This document shows, in pieces, positions 1 to 8,111 of a stretch of DNA of 64,000 bases. The notes under the pieces were generated by a model, which saw nothing but the letters and a program-made list of their open reading frames with translations, was not told the DNA's origin and ran no database searches. Each line of letters starts with the position of its first letter. Position 1 is the first letter of the stretch. This DNA comes from Acidipropionibacterium jensenii DSM 20535 (lineage in GTDB: Bacteria; Actinomycetota; Actinomycetes; Propionibacteriales; Propionibacteriaceae): positions 31,229-95,228 of the forward strand of contig NZ_AUDD01000013.1 of the NCBI RefSeq assembly GCF_000425285.1, given 5' to 3'. The position numbers were made by a program, and so were the translations under genes.

Positions 1-162
1 GACTGTCAGGGTCCAGACGAGGGGGCTCATGGGGCTCCTAGAAGGGCAGATCGAGGGTGTCTCCGGTGAGTCCCAGGGGATCTGGGCCCACAACTACGAG
101 ATGGGACGCGCCACCCTGGCGATCGGTTCCGTGTGGTCGTGGAGGTCAGAGTGGCGTCGCGC

Positions 163-1440
163 TCAGGCCGTGGCGAGGCGTCGTGCCGAACGGGCGACGA
201 TGCCGGCGAGAGCGCAACCCACCAGGACCAGCCCGAGCAGCCACATCATGAGCGCTGTCCACCCTGCGGCGTGGAAGACGTGCCCCGACAGGTAGCCGAG
301 GATGGAGGATCCCAGGTAGTAGCAGGTGAGGTACATCCCGGAGGCCTCGCCGCGGCTGGTCGGTGCCAGTGCACCGACCCACCCGGAGGCGACCGCGTGC
401 ACCGTGAAGAAGCCGTAGGTGAAGGCCGCCACTCCCGGAAGCATCATCCACAGACTTCCGGATGCGGCCACCGGCAGGCCGACCACGCACAGCACGGTGC
501 CCACCAGGATCGCCACGCCGCGACCGCGCTGGGCCGCCATCCGCCCGCCCCGCGCCGAGGCGAGGGTGCCGAAGAGGTAGAGCAGGAAGACCAGGCCGGC
601 CAGCGATGGCGGCATCCCGAAGCGGCCGGTGAGTCGGTAGCCGAGGAAGTTGTAGAGGGAGACGAAGACTCCCATGAAGATGAACCCGACGCCGAACAGT
701 CCGGCCAGCCGGGGGTCGCGCCACTGGCGCACCATGGTGGCGATCTCCGAGCGCAGGTGGAGGGCCTTGGGCCTGAAGCGGCGTTCCTTCGGAAGGATGA
801 CGGCCAGCACGATGCTGAAGGTCAGAGCCAGCGCCATGTCGACGTTCAGGGCGGTGCGCCATCCCGCGAACTGGAGTACTCCCGAGGGCAGCAGTCGCCC
901 GATGAGACCGCCGACCGAGTTGCCGGCGACATAGAGTCCCATCGCCCTGGGCAGGTCCTTGGGGTGGATCTCCTGGGCCAACCAGGCCATCGCGGTCGCG
1001 GGGACACCCGACAGCAGCAGCCCCTGGAGGCCGCGGCCGGCCACCAGCCATCCGAGACTGGGGGCGAAGGCCAGCAGCTGGCCGACGATCGTGGCGGCCA
1101 GGGCGGAGAAGACGATGACCCGACCGCGGCCCAGTCGTTCCGAGAGGATCGATGCCGGCAGGATCGCCAGGGCCAGGATGCCGGTGGTGGCGGAGACGGT
1201 GAGTGCGGACTGGGCCGGGGAGGCGTGCAGGTCGGTGGAGAGCTCGGGCATCAGGGCCTGGGTGCAGTACATCGCGTTGAAGGAGGCCAGGCCGGCGAAG
1301 AGCAGGGCCAGCGAGGCTCGGTGGTAGGAGGGCTGGCCGTGGCGCAGCCCCTCGACGAGTGGCTGGTCGCCGGTGCGGGGGACTCCTGACAGGGAATCCT
1401 CCGATGAACGGCGAGAGGGGACAGCGGCCGGGAACGTCAC
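163..1440 (-). CDS. MFS transporter, YnfM/AraJ-type drug or sugar exporter
   Basis: Twelve-helix major facilitator protein of the inner membrane, probably a proton-driven exporter; the substrate cannot be read from sequence. Helix 1 begins near SLALLFAGLASFNAMYCTQA, and the loop SERLGRGRVIV matches the MFS loop between helices 2 and 3. About 425 residues from the GTG at 1440, a normal size for the family. The frame stays open upstream to an ATG at 1503, but that would place the start on the promoter of the divergent LysR gene, so I prefer the shorter form; GTG at 1461 or 1467 is also possible. The head-to-head LysR gene is the obvious candidate regulator. Confidence 0.8.
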   Translation of the reverse strand: MTFPAAVPSRRSSEDSLSGVPRTGDQPLVEGLRHGQPSYHRASLALLFAGLASFNAMYCTQALMPELSTDLHASPAQSALTVSATTGILALAILPASILSERLGRGRVIVFSALAATIVGQLLAFAPSLGWLVAGRGLQGLLLSGVPATAMAWLAQEIHPKDLPRAMGLYVAGNSVGGLIGRLLPSGVLQFAGWRTALNVDMALALTFSIVLAVILPKERRFRPKALHLRSEIATMVRQWRDPRLAGLFGVGFIFMGVFVSLYNFLGYRLTGRFGMPPSLAGLVFLLYLFGTLASARGGRMAAQRGRGVAILVGTVLCVVGLPVAASGSLWMMLPGVAAFTYGFFTVHAVASGWVGALAPTSRGEASGMYLTCYYLGSSILGYLSGHVFHAAGWTALMMWLLGLVLVGCALAGIVARSARRLATA

Positions 1441-1523
1441 CCATCTACTGTCGGTCCGCACCTGCACGAATGGAAATGCATTTGAACGCCGCTTCTGATG
1501 CATATGGCGGATAAGCTGACGAT

Positions 1524-2402
1524 GTGCTGTCCGACGACCTGTCCTGGTTCCTGGAGCTCGCCGAGACCGAGCACGTGGGGGATGCCGCAGCTGTGCTGGG
1601 AGTTCCGCAGTCGACCCTGTCACGGCGTCTTGGCCGCCTGGAGCACCGGATCGGGACGACCCTGTTCGACCGTCACGGCCGCTCGCTGGCCCTCAACTCG
1701 CGCGGTCAGGTGCTGAGGCGGCGGATCCGGGCGGCTGTCACCCAGCTGGACCTTGGGGAGTCCGAGGTGCGTCGGCTGCTGGACCCCGAGACCGGGCTGG
1801 TGCGCTTCGACTTCATGCACTCCCTGGGCACCTGGCTGGCGCCCCTCGTGATCCACCGGTTCGTGCGGGACCACCCGCGCGCCGAGATCCGGCTCCATCA
1901 GGGGATCGGCACTGAACTGCTCGAGAGGGTGATCGCCGACGAGTCCGATGTCGCGCTGTGCTCCCCGCAACCGACCGGGGAGGGGCTGGCTTGGCGGGAG
2001 GTGCTGCGCCAGCCGCTGGCCCTGTGCGTCCCCGTCGATCACCCGCTGGCCGGCCGTACCGCGGTCCGGCTCTCGGAGGCCGCCGGGGAGAGATTCATCT
2101 CGACCCCGACCGGTCTGAACTCCCGGGATCTGCTGGAGAGAGTGGCCCGGGACGAGGGACTGGACATTCCGGTGACCTACGAGTCCGATGAGCTGTCGAC
2201 CATCGTGGGTCTGGTGGTGGCCGGGGTCGGGGTGGCGCTGTTGCCGTCGGGGGATCCGCACCTCCAGTTGGCGGGGACGGTCTTCGTGCCGCTGCTCACC
2301 GAGCGGACCAGGGAGGTCGGATTGGTCTGGCGGGCCGACCAGGATGTCCGTTCCACCCCCGGACTCCTGCTGGCCACCGCCCGCCATGCTCTGGCCGGTT
2401 GA
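1524..2402 (+). CDS. LysR-family transcriptional regulator
   Basis: LysR-type regulator of 292 residues. The N-terminal winged helix-turn-helix spans about residues 5-62 (FLELAETEHVGDAAAVLGVP, then QSTLSRRLGRLEHRIGTTLF). The C-terminal part is a substrate-binding-like effector domain. The GTG start has no Shine-Dalgarno sequence, but TAAGCT at 1512-1517 sits six bases before it, a leaderless layout. It is divergent from the MFS exporter and probably controls that gene and itself from the shared region. The effector is unknown. Confidence 0.88.
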   Translation: MLSDDLSWFLELAETEHVGDAAAVLGVPQSTLSRRLGRLEHRIGTTLFDRHGRSLALNSRGQVLRRRIRAAVTQLDLGESEVRRLLDPETGLVRFDFMHSLGTWLAPLVIHRFVRDHPRAEIRLHQGIGTELLERVIADESDVALCSPQPTGEGLAWREVLRQPLALCVPVDHPLAGRTAVRLSEAAGERFISTPTGLNSRDLLERVARDEGLDIPVTYESDELSTIVGLVVAGVGVALLPSGDPHLQLAGTVFVPLLTERTREVGLVWRADQDVRSTPGLLLATARHALAG

Positions 2403-2460
2403 CGCCTCGGCTGCGGCGTTGCTGGGACCTCGGTTGTGGCGCTGTTTCCGGGGAGGTGGA

Positions 2461-2537
2461 GGTTTCACTCGCGGAACGGGCCCTGGGGTGCTGGGAGCGA
2501 CGGGGTGGCCACTTCCGCGAGTGAAGTGTTCACTCCA
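2461..2537. repeat. Intergenic inverted repeat, subfamily A, copy 1
   Basis: TTTCACTCGCGGAA (2463-2476) is inverted as TTCCGCGAGTGAAG (2513-2526), 13 of 14 positions matching. The interior CTGGGAGCGACGG and the right flank are nearly identical to the copy at 7075-7153. It lies between two convergent genes, so it may act as a bidirectional terminator, but it has no T-tract. Related to the subfamily B copies at 52740 and 54413. Confidence 0.75.
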
Positions 2538-2573
2538 GGCAGCATTGCGCGAGCCGTTCAGCCCAGGGGTCAC

Positions 2574-3065
2574 CTACTGGGGAGGCGGTGGGATCGTGGA
2601 GATCCCTGGTGTCTGCGAGGACCAGATGAGTTCAACGGTGCACGGCGCGTGGTCCAGGACGAATCGGGCGGCCCGTCCCAGGCTCCGCGGGCCCAGCCGG
2701 GTACGGTCCCCGTCGCGAGCCATCACGAGCCAGTCGGCATCCTCCACTGCGCGGGTGATCGCCCGTTCGGCAACTCCGGTGACGATCATCGTGCCGGACT
2801 CAATGGTGTCGCCGTCAGGTCCCGTCCTCAGCCGGGCGCTCGCCCTGGTCAGCAGATCCTCCGCCTGCTGGCGAGCCATTCGCGCGAAGTCGCGTGGAGG
2901 GCGGCGGCGTCCCCTCCCCATCAGTGCTCTCTCGACGCCCGGCGGCACAACCTCCGAGTCGTCGGCGGCAGCCAGCAGGGTGATCTGGTCGGCACGGTGA
3001 TGATCGCGCAGGGCATCGATGACGGCGGGCCAGGTGCCGGGGCCGATCCAGGCGGTAACTCTCAT
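2574..3065 (-). CDS. Universal stress protein domain protein
   Basis: Single-domain UspA-type cytoplasmic protein of 163 residues. The C-terminal segment LGPRSLGRAARFVLDHAPCTVELI matches the usual last helix and strand (family form: VSERVLRHAPCPVLVV). The upstream nucleotide-binding glycines are only partly conserved (ARDGDRTRLG), so ATP binding is uncertain. The ATG lies 2 bp after the stop of the transporter gene, which suggests translational coupling. A second usp gene lies at 7551 in front of the fluC pair. I infer that both belong to one fluoride or ion-stress response. Confidence 0.75.
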   Translation of the reverse strand: MRVTAWIGPGTWPAVIDALRDHHRADQITLLAAADDSEVVPPGVERALMGRGRRRPPRDFARMARQQAEDLLTRASARLRTGPDGDTIESGTMIVTGVAERAITRAVEDADWLVMARDGDRTRLGPRSLGRAARFVLDHAPCTVELIWSSQTPGISTIPPPPQ

Positions 3066-3067
3066 CG

Positions 3068-4414
3068 TCAGCTCGCTCCCATGAGTGTGGCTGCGGCCCA
3101 CAATGCCACAGTGCATCCCACCAGGCAGGCGGGCACGGTGATGAGGCCGAGCCGGGTGAACTCGGCAGTCTCGGCCCGGTGATCGTGGGCGATGACGATG
3201 CGGCGCCACAGCAGTGTGGCGAGGGAACCCACGTAGGTGAGGTTCGGACCGACATTGACGCCGATGAGGACGGCGAGCACCGCGGTCGGACCCGATCCGG
3301 AGACCAGCGGGAGCATCACCAGGACGGCCGGCAGGTTGTTGACGAGGTTGGCCAGCAGGGCAGCGAGCAGACAGATGATGAGCAGGCTCACCAGACCGTC
3401 CCCGCTGGGGATCACGGTGCGCATCTCGGCGGCCACACCGTGATCGACGACGGTGGCCACGATGATGCTCAGGCTCATCACGAACAACAGGAACCAGGGG
3501 TTGGCGGCCCACCCGAGTTCTTTGACCTCCGCGAGTCTCTCCCCGGGTTTCGGCGAGTTCTTCACCAGCCTCTTTCCGGCGATGATCAGGACTCCCACCA
3601 GGGCTGCCCAGAAGGGCTCGGCGCCGAGAGTCGACAGCACCACGAAGCCGGTCAGGGTGAGCGCGAGAACGACGAGGGAGAACACCGGAACCGCAGTCTC
3701 CCGGTCCTGAGTGTCCTGCTCGCGAGGACCGCTGTCGGGGCGATCGTCCTCCTCCTGGTCGTGTGCATCCTGCTCATCGAGCCCGGCGCTGACTGACAGG
3801 TCGGTGGCGAAGTAACGGCGGTGTGCGATGTACTCGATGAGTATTGCCACCAGCCAGGGGCCCACCATCAGTGCGGCGAACCGGGGGAAGGTCAGTCCCG
3901 CCGCTGAGAGAGCCAGCAGATTCGTGAGGTTCGAGACGGGGAGCAGCAGAGAGGCAGAGTTGGCCAGATGGGCGGTGCCGTAGACGTAGGGCCTCGGCCG
4001 CGCTCCGACCCGCGAGGCGGTGGTGAAGATCACCGGGGTGAGCAGCACGATGGTGGCGTCCAGGCTGAGCAGAGCAGTGGTCACAGATGCGGTCACGAAG
4101 ACCAGCGCCAGCAGCTTGACCGGGCTGCCCTGGGCTCCCTTGGCCATCATCCGTCCGGCGAGGTCGAACATCTCCTCGCGCTGACACAGGTGGGACAGCA
4201 TCAGGACACCGGCCAGAAAGAGGATGGTGGGCAGCATGTGACTGACCTGGGACCAGGCCTCCGTCCAGCTGATGGCCCCCAACAGGCAGAGCAGGAGTGC
4301 ACCCGGGACAGCCGGCACTGCCTCAGGGAGATCCTTCGGGCGTACGACCGCGAACACCAGAACGATCGCGAGGATGACCGCCGCGGTGGCCTCAGCGGGC
4401 CAGGAGTTCAGCAC
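3068..4414 (-). CDS. ArsB/NhaD-type (SLC13-like) ion transporter
   Basis: Polytopic membrane protein of 448 residues from the ion-transporter superfamily (ArsB, NhaD, CitM). Family marks are LSLDATIVLLTPV (about 117-129) and LLLPVSNLTNLLALS (about 166-180). A long acidic cytoplasmic loop (about 211-240, rich in D and E) separates the two halves. No arsR or arsC is nearby, so arsenite export is not favoured; Na+/H+ or anion exchange is possible. The GTG start has AAGG 7 nt upstream. An IS5 element ends 12 bp before the start codon. Before that insertion the gene lay about 140 bp downstream of the fluoride-riboswitch enolase on the same strand, so it may have belonged to that operon. Confidence 0.8.
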   Translation of the reverse strand: MLNSWPAEATAAVILAIVLVFAVVRPKDLPEAVPAVPGALLLCLLGAISWTEAWSQVSHMLPTILFLAGVLMLSHLCQREEMFDLAGRMMAKGAQGSPVKLLALVFVTASVTTALLSLDATIVLLTPVIFTTASRVGARPRPYVYGTAHLANSASLLLPVSNLTNLLALSAAGLTFPRFAALMVGPWLVAILIEYIAHRRYFATDLSVSAGLDEQDAHDQEEDDRPDSGPREQDTQDRETAVPVFSLVVLALTLTGFVVLSTLGAEPFWAALVGVLIIAGKRLVKNSPKPGERLAEVKELGWAANPWFLLFVMSLSIIVATVVDHGVAAEMRTVIPSGDGLVSLLIICLLAALLANLVNNLPAVLVMLPLVSGSGPTAVLAVLIGVNVGPNLTYVGSLATLLWRRIVIAHDHRAETAEFTRLGLITVPACLVGCTVALWAAATLMGAS

Positions 4415-4426
4415 CCCGACACCTTA

Positions 4427-5381
4427 GAGGTTCCGCCGGTAGGTCATGGTTTGCGGGTGGGTCGGGTGTTCCAGCGGTGGGTGGTCCAGGCTCGGTGGAT
4501 GAGCTGGCGGACGATGATGACCGAGTTCGCCAGGCGCATGAACGCATCAATGACGCGGATGCGTTTCTCGGTGCAGATCTGGAGTTTGCGGAAGCCTCTG
4601 GTGTGCCAGGAGTTCGTGCGTTCCACCATCCAGCGTTTCCCGGCTTGGAGGGGCTCGCCCTTCTTGCTGATGACATAGTCGCACCCCAGGGTGTTCAAGA
4701 GGTCGCGGGTCTTCTTCGAGTCGTAACCGGCGTCGAGGTGGACAGTGATCCGTTGGGGCAGGTCAAACCCGAAGCGGGCCAACTGCTGGAGTGTTTCTTC
4801 CAGGAGTGGTGAGTCAGGCCGGTTGGCCCCTGCGATGACGAACCCGATGGGCAGGCCTTGGCCTTCGATCATCAGGGAGCGTTTCGTGCCCTGTTTGCCC
4901 CGATCAACGGGGCTCCGTCCTGCGGCTTCACCCCCGCACGGTGCTTTCACGATGCACCCGTCCACGGTGAGGTCCTCCAGTTGGAGGCCGAGCATCTTGT
5001 CTGCCGCCTTCAGGCACAGGTCCTCGAGGTCTTGGAAGATTCCGGCCTGAATCCACTCATCTCTGCGCCGCCGGATCGTGGTGGCTGAACAGGTCTCATC
5101 CGCGATCCCCTCATAGGGGATGCCCCACTTGAGGACCTGGATGAGCTTGTCGAAGACGATGCGCGCATCCACCCGGGGGCGGTGGCATCCCAGGGGGTGA
5201 GTGTCCACCACGGGTGGAATCAGGGAGTGCAACTGGTCCCAGATGGGTTCGATGATGGAAGATGGAAGAGCGGGCATGAGGAACCCCCTGGCAGCACTGA
5301 TTTCTTGGTCGAAACCGTGTGTAGCAGGCCTCATGCCCGCACCCCCACAACGACACGCTCCCCACCTATCGGCGGAACCTC
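4427..5381 (-). mobile_element. IS5-family insertion sequence, apparently complete
   Basis: 955-bp element with terminal inverted repeats of 18 bp: GAGGTTCCGCCGGTAGGT at 4427-4444 and the inverse of GAGGTTCCGCCGATAGGT at 5364-5381 (17 of 18 match). It is flanked by a direct TTA at 4424-4426 and 5382-5384, a 3-bp TNA-type target duplication as in the IS1031 subgroup of IS5. It carries one transposase gene. The near-perfect ends suggest a recent insertion. It sits between the enolase gene and the ArsB/NhaD-type gene. Confidence 0.93.
4444..5277 (-). CDS. IS5-family transposase
   Basis: DDE transposase of 277 residues. The N-terminal DUF4096-type region (IIEPIWDQLHSLIPP onward) is followed by the catalytic core: D106 in LTVDGCIVKAP, D182 in VHLDAGYD and E219 in MVERTNSWH, the classic IS5 spacing with the Y-(2)-R-(3)-E-like third block. 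The ATG at 5277 gives the usual family length; longer in-frame extensions run through the right terminal repeat and are unlikely. The stop codon overlaps the inner edge of the left terminal repeat. It is transcribed toward the transporter gene, so read-through could drive that gene. Confidence 0.93.
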   Translation of the reverse strand: MPALPSSIIEPIWDQLHSLIPPVVDTHPLGCHRPRVDARIVFDKLIQVLKWGIPYEGIADETCSATTIRRRRDEWIQAGIFQDLEDLCLKAADKMLGLQLEDLTVDGCIVKAPCGGEAAGRSPVDRGKQGTKRSLMIEGQGLPIGFVIAGANRPDSPLLEETLQQLARFGFDLPQRITVHLDAGYDSKKTRDLLNTLGCDYVISKKGEPLQAGKRWMVERTNSWHTRGFRKLQICTEKRIRVIDAFMRLANSVIIVRQLIHRAWTTHRWNTRPTRKP

Positions 5382-5417
5382 TTATGCGCAGTTGGACTGG
5401 ATCACCCATGACGAGAC

Positions 5418-5499
5418 GGTGAGAAGCTCGCTCGTGGAGGTGATTGACCGGGCGTTCGCATGTCGCCCCTACCCACCCCCGAGGAGCGAACCTCTCACC
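5418..5499. other. Inverted repeat downstream of enolase
   Basis: GGTGAGAAGCTCGCTC (5418-5433) is inverted as GAGCGAACCTCTCACC (5484-5499), 14 of 16 matching, with a 50-nt loop. It lies 13 bp after the enolase stop and before the IS5 end. It could be an enolase terminator or an old inverted-repeat scar. I looked here for a third fluoride riboswitch and did not find the conserved core. Confidence 0.4.
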
Positions 5500-5511
5500 T
5501 TCACCAGCTGG

Positions 5512-6780
5512 TCAGTACCCCAGACCGTAGGGAAGTTCGGGATGCTCGGCGGAGATCTCCATCAGCCTGTTGTACTTCGCCACTCGCTCACCGCGCGCCG
5601 GGGCGCCTGCCTTGAGGTGACCACAGCCGGTCGCCACCGCCAAATCGGCGATAAAGGTGTCCGGGGTCTCGCCGGAACGGTGCGACATGAACTGCCGGTA
5701 GTTCGCCGCCGCGCAGGTACGCTGGGCATCCAGGGTTTCCGAGACGCTACCGATCTGGTTGAGTTTAATGAGTGAAGCGTTGGCCACGCCCTTCTGAATA
5801 CCCCGAGAGATGATCGCTGGATTGGTGCAGAAGATGTCGTCACCGACCAACTCAATCCGGTCGCCAAGCCGTTGGGTGAGGCGCTGCCAACCATCCCAGT
5901 CATTCTCGGCCAAGCCGTCCTCCAGAAGCCATATGGGGTAGTCGTCGACCATCTTTTCGTAGCGCGCGATCATCTGGTCAGAACTGAAACGCTTCTCCGC
6001 GACGAGATAGTAGCCCTCGCTGGTCCGGAACTCCGAGGAAGCGGGGTCCATCGCAATCGCAACCCCCTCGCGCCTAGGTGTGTATCCAGCCGCCTCGATT
6101 GCTGTTACGAGAGCATCCAGCACCTCCTCGGGCTGGGTGATGTCGGGCGCGAAGCCGCCTTCGTCTCCAAGACCGACCGGGTGTCCCGCGGCGGCCAGTT
6201 GCTTCTTGAGCACCGCATAGATCTCCGAACCTGCTTGCACCGCCTTGGCGATGGTCGGCATTCCAACGGGGCAGATCATGAACTCCTGGAAGTCCAGCCG
6301 ATTGGCGGCGTGCACTCCTCCGTTGAGGACGTTGAAGCAAGGAACCGGGAGACGTGGGATCTGGGACCCGATCGTCGGCAGGACTTCAAAGAGCTCCTTG
6401 CCCTGGGATACGGCTAGGGCTCTGGTGAAGGCCATCGAGACGCCGAGGATGGCGTTCGCGCCGAGCTCTGCCTTGTTCTCGGTGCCATCCAGGTCGATGA
6501 GCGTCCGGTCAAGCTCCCCTATGGTCCCGAAGGACTTGCCGATGACTGCATTCGCAATGGGACCGGTGATATTCCGAACCGCCTTGAGGACGCCCATTCC
6601 GGAGAAGCGGGTCTGGTCGCCGTCACGCAGTTCGACGGCTTCGCGGGTACCGGTGGAAGCTCCCGACGGAACCTGCGCCTCGGCGCGGGTGCGGCCGTCC
6701 AAGGTCAGCTTCACCTTGAGCGTTGGGCGACTACGAGAATCGAGAATCTCTAGAGCGTTGAGACTAGTGATGGTGGGCAC
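5512..6780 (-). CDS. eno: Enolase paralogue under fluoride riboswitch control
   Basis: Phosphopyruvate hydratase (2-phosphoglycerate to phosphoenolpyruvate), 422 residues, cytoplasmic. Catalytic positions are kept: E207 in GLGDEGGFAP, Mg ligands D245, E287 and D314, K339 in LIKLNQIG, H367-R368-S369 in SHRSGET, and K390. Several normally invariant neighbours differ: DPASSEF for DVAASEF, GGVHAANRL for GGSHADNNV, and HLKAGAPARGER for QIKTGSLSRSDR. It therefore looks like a divergent second enolase rather than the housekeeping copy. GTG start with GAGGAG 6 nt upstream. Its base composition looks less GC-rich than its neighbours, which hints at transfer. Enolase is a classic fluoride target, so a fluoride-induced, possibly tolerant isozyme makes sense (inference). 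Confidence 0.93.
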   Translation of the reverse strand: MPTITSLNALEILDSRSRPTLKVKLTLDGRTRAEAQVPSGASTGTREAVELRDGDQTRFSGMGVLKAVRNITGPIANAVIGKSFGTIGELDRTLIDLDGTENKAELGANAILGVSMAFTRALAVSQGKELFEVLPTIGSQIPRLPVPCFNVLNGGVHAANRLDFQEFMICPVGMPTIAKAVQAGSEIYAVLKKQLAAAGHPVGLGDEGGFAPDITQPEEVLDALVTAIEAAGYTPRREGVAIAMDPASSEFRTSEGYYLVAEKRFSSDQMIARYEKMVDDYPIWLLEDGLAENDWDGWQRLTQRLGDRIELVGDDIFCTNPAIISRGIQKGVANASLIKLNQIGSVSETLDAQRTCAAANYRQFMSHRSGETPDTFIADLAVATGCGHLKAGAPARGERVAKYNRLMEISAEHPELPYGLGY

Positions 6781-6830
6781 TGCTACTCCTCAAGCAAATG
6801 TGCACGCGGTTCCCACACGTGCAGTGACGT

Positions 6831-6898
6831 GCAGGGACCATCAGCCATTTGGCGGTTCGGGAGAGCTCCCGGGCGGGTTCCATCGCCCTGCTGCCAAC
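6831..6898 (-). ncRNA. Fluoride riboswitch (crcB motif) upstream of enolase
   Basis: Read on the minus strand, the aptamer shows the conserved crcB blocks in order: GGGCGATGGAACCCGCCC, a variable GGGAGCTCTCCC hairpin, GAACCGCC, then GGCTGATGGTCCCTGC. The GGNGATGG, AACCGCC and GCTGATGG blocks are the known fluoride-binding core. Below it, TGCACG occurs twice (minus orientation, at 6833-6828 and 6823-6818) and could pair alternatively with CGTGCA at 6806-6801, next to the GAGGAG ribosome site. This may be the expression platform. Enolase is a known gene class under this riboswitch. Confidence 0.9.
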
Positions 6899-7024
6899 AG
6901 TAGCAGTGGCGACAGGGATATCCCCGCTGGGAGGCACAACGGACAGTGGCCTGCGGCGGGCCCCAAGCGCCGCATCCGCGCACCCGATGCATCGGAGGGA
7001 CGGGGGCGAATCGGCCGCGGATGT

Positions 7025-7153
7025 GGAGGTTTCGCTCGCGGAACGGGTGGTGTGGTCATGAGGGGCTCCGTCGGTGGAACTCTCACTCGCGGAACGGGTC
7101 TTGGGGGCGCTGGGAGCGACGGAGAGGCCACTTCCGTGAGTGAAATGCTCACC
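7025..7153. repeat. Intergenic inverted repeat, subfamily A, copy 2 plus half-copy
   Basis: A half-copy GAGGTTTCGCTCGCGGAACG starts at 7025. The full copy follows at 7075-7153: TCTCACTCGCGGAA (7081-7094) is inverted as TTCCGTGAGTGAAA (7132-7145), 12 of 14. The interior and right arm closely match copy 1 at 2461. It lies in the middle of the divergent region between the two fluoride riboswitches. Confidence 0.72.
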
Positions 7154-7405
7154 TGGGGGTTCGGCACCCAGCACTTTGGCTGCATCTGACGGTGGCGACG
7201 CGCGCTGGCGCCGGCGCAAACCCCGGGGACATCGCGGGGAGGGCGCTGCATCTGTCTCCGGGGAGCCCGCTGAGGGCCCTGCACCTGTCACCAAGGGGCC
7301 CACGGAGACGCGATTCCGCGGTCTCACCCCTCGGCGGTCCCCGGTGCAACCCGTCTAAGGTGTTGCCGGGGTCATCTCGAGGCGGGTCAACCGCCGCACG
7401 ACCCC

Positions 7406-7482
7406 GAGGGCGATGGACCCCACCCGTGACCGAGCGACGAGATGTCGGCCACGAACCGCCATGTGCTGATGGGCCCTGTCTC
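7406..7482 (+). ncRNA. Fluoride riboswitch (crcB motif) upstream of usp-fluC-fluC
   Basis: Plus-strand aptamer with the same blocks as the one before enolase: GGGCGATGGACCCCACCC (7408-7425), a longer variable arm, GAACCGCC (7453-7460), then GTGCTGATGGGCCCTGTC. It lies about 70 nt before the usp start and heads an operon with two FluC fluoride channels, the best-known targets of this RNA. Having two such riboswitches back to back is unusual. Confidence 0.9.
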
Positions 7483-7489
7483 ATGGGAG

Positions 7490-7533
7490 GACTGTGTCCG
7501 CGCAGTCTTCAGGAGGCGGGCGCCCGGCCCGCC
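7490..7533 (+). promoter_or_regulatory. Hairpins between fluoride aptamer and usp start
   Basis: Two hairpins follow the aptamer: GACTG (7490-7494) with CAGTC (7503-7507), and GGCGGGC (7515-7521) with GCCCGCC (7527-7533). The second has no T-run, so if it is the expression platform it probably works on translation or Rho access rather than intrinsic termination. The role is an inference from position. Confidence 0.4.
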
Positions 7534-7550
7534 GGATGGTGAGGTGGCAG

Positions 7551-8111
7551 ATGGCAGACTCAGACATCGGCCCGGTGCCGCAGCCCGGCCTGGACAGAAT
7601 GGTCGACTTCAGATCGGGGCCCGTCCTGGCCGCAGTGGTCCCCGACCAGAACCCGCTCGTCGTGGTGACTGCAGCGCGATTGGTCGCCGCGGTAGGCCAG
7701 TCGGTCGTTCAGTTGGCCTATGTCGACACCAGCCGGTACACCGTCGAGGAGTTGCCCGACGGATCGGTGCACCACGCCCCGCTGAGCCCCGACGCCGATG
7801 TCGAGGACTGGCACAGGGTGCGCGCCGAACTCGAGACCCAGATCGGCGAGGTGCTGGCTGGGTCCGGGACCTCCTGGAAGCTGTGGTACCTGGCGGGCCG
7901 ACCCGACCGGTCCCTCACCCATCTGGCGCGAGTCCTGGACGCCTCCGTGATCGTCATCGGAACCCGCCACTCCCGGGGCGGACACCGTTTCGGCGAACTC
8001 CTGGAGGGGTCGGTGGCCGGCCATCTGGCCCACCACCAGCACCGGCCGGTGCTCACCGTGCCGGTCGAGACGATCGACTGGAAGGATTGGCGCACACCGT
8101 GGAGGCGATGA
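7551..8111 (+). CDS. Universal stress protein in the fluoride operon
   Basis: UspA-domain protein of 186 residues. The C-terminal nucleotide-binding signature is intact: IGTRHSRGGHRFGELLEGSV, the G-2X-G-9X-G-S pattern of ATP-binding Usp proteins, then AGHLAHHQHRPVLTVP. The ATG at 7551 is preceded by GAGG; an in-frame GTG at 7494 would add a disordered stretch inside the leader hairpins and is less likely. It overlaps the first fluC by ATGA, so the genes are coupled. usp genes are recorded among fluoride-riboswitch regulons. Its exact role in fluoride stress is unknown. Confidence 0.85.
   Translation: MADSDIGPVPQPGLDRMVDFRSGPVLAAVVPDQNPLVVVTAARLVAAVGQSVVQLAYVDTSRYTVEELPDGSVHHAPLSPDADVEDWHRVRAELETQIGEVLAGSGTSWKLWYLAGRPDRSLTHLARVLDASVIVIGTRHSRGGHRFGELLEGSVAGHLAHHQHRPVLTVPVETIDWKDWRTPWRR

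Noticed and set aside
1..162. Short frames at the left window edge
   Set aside because: Several small frames exist on both strands but none has a start, ribosome site and recognisable sequence together.
5382..5511. Possible third fluoride riboswitch between IS5 and enolase
   Set aside because: There is a GGGGCGACATG-like stretch on the minus strand, but the AACCGCC and GCTGATGG blocks are absent.
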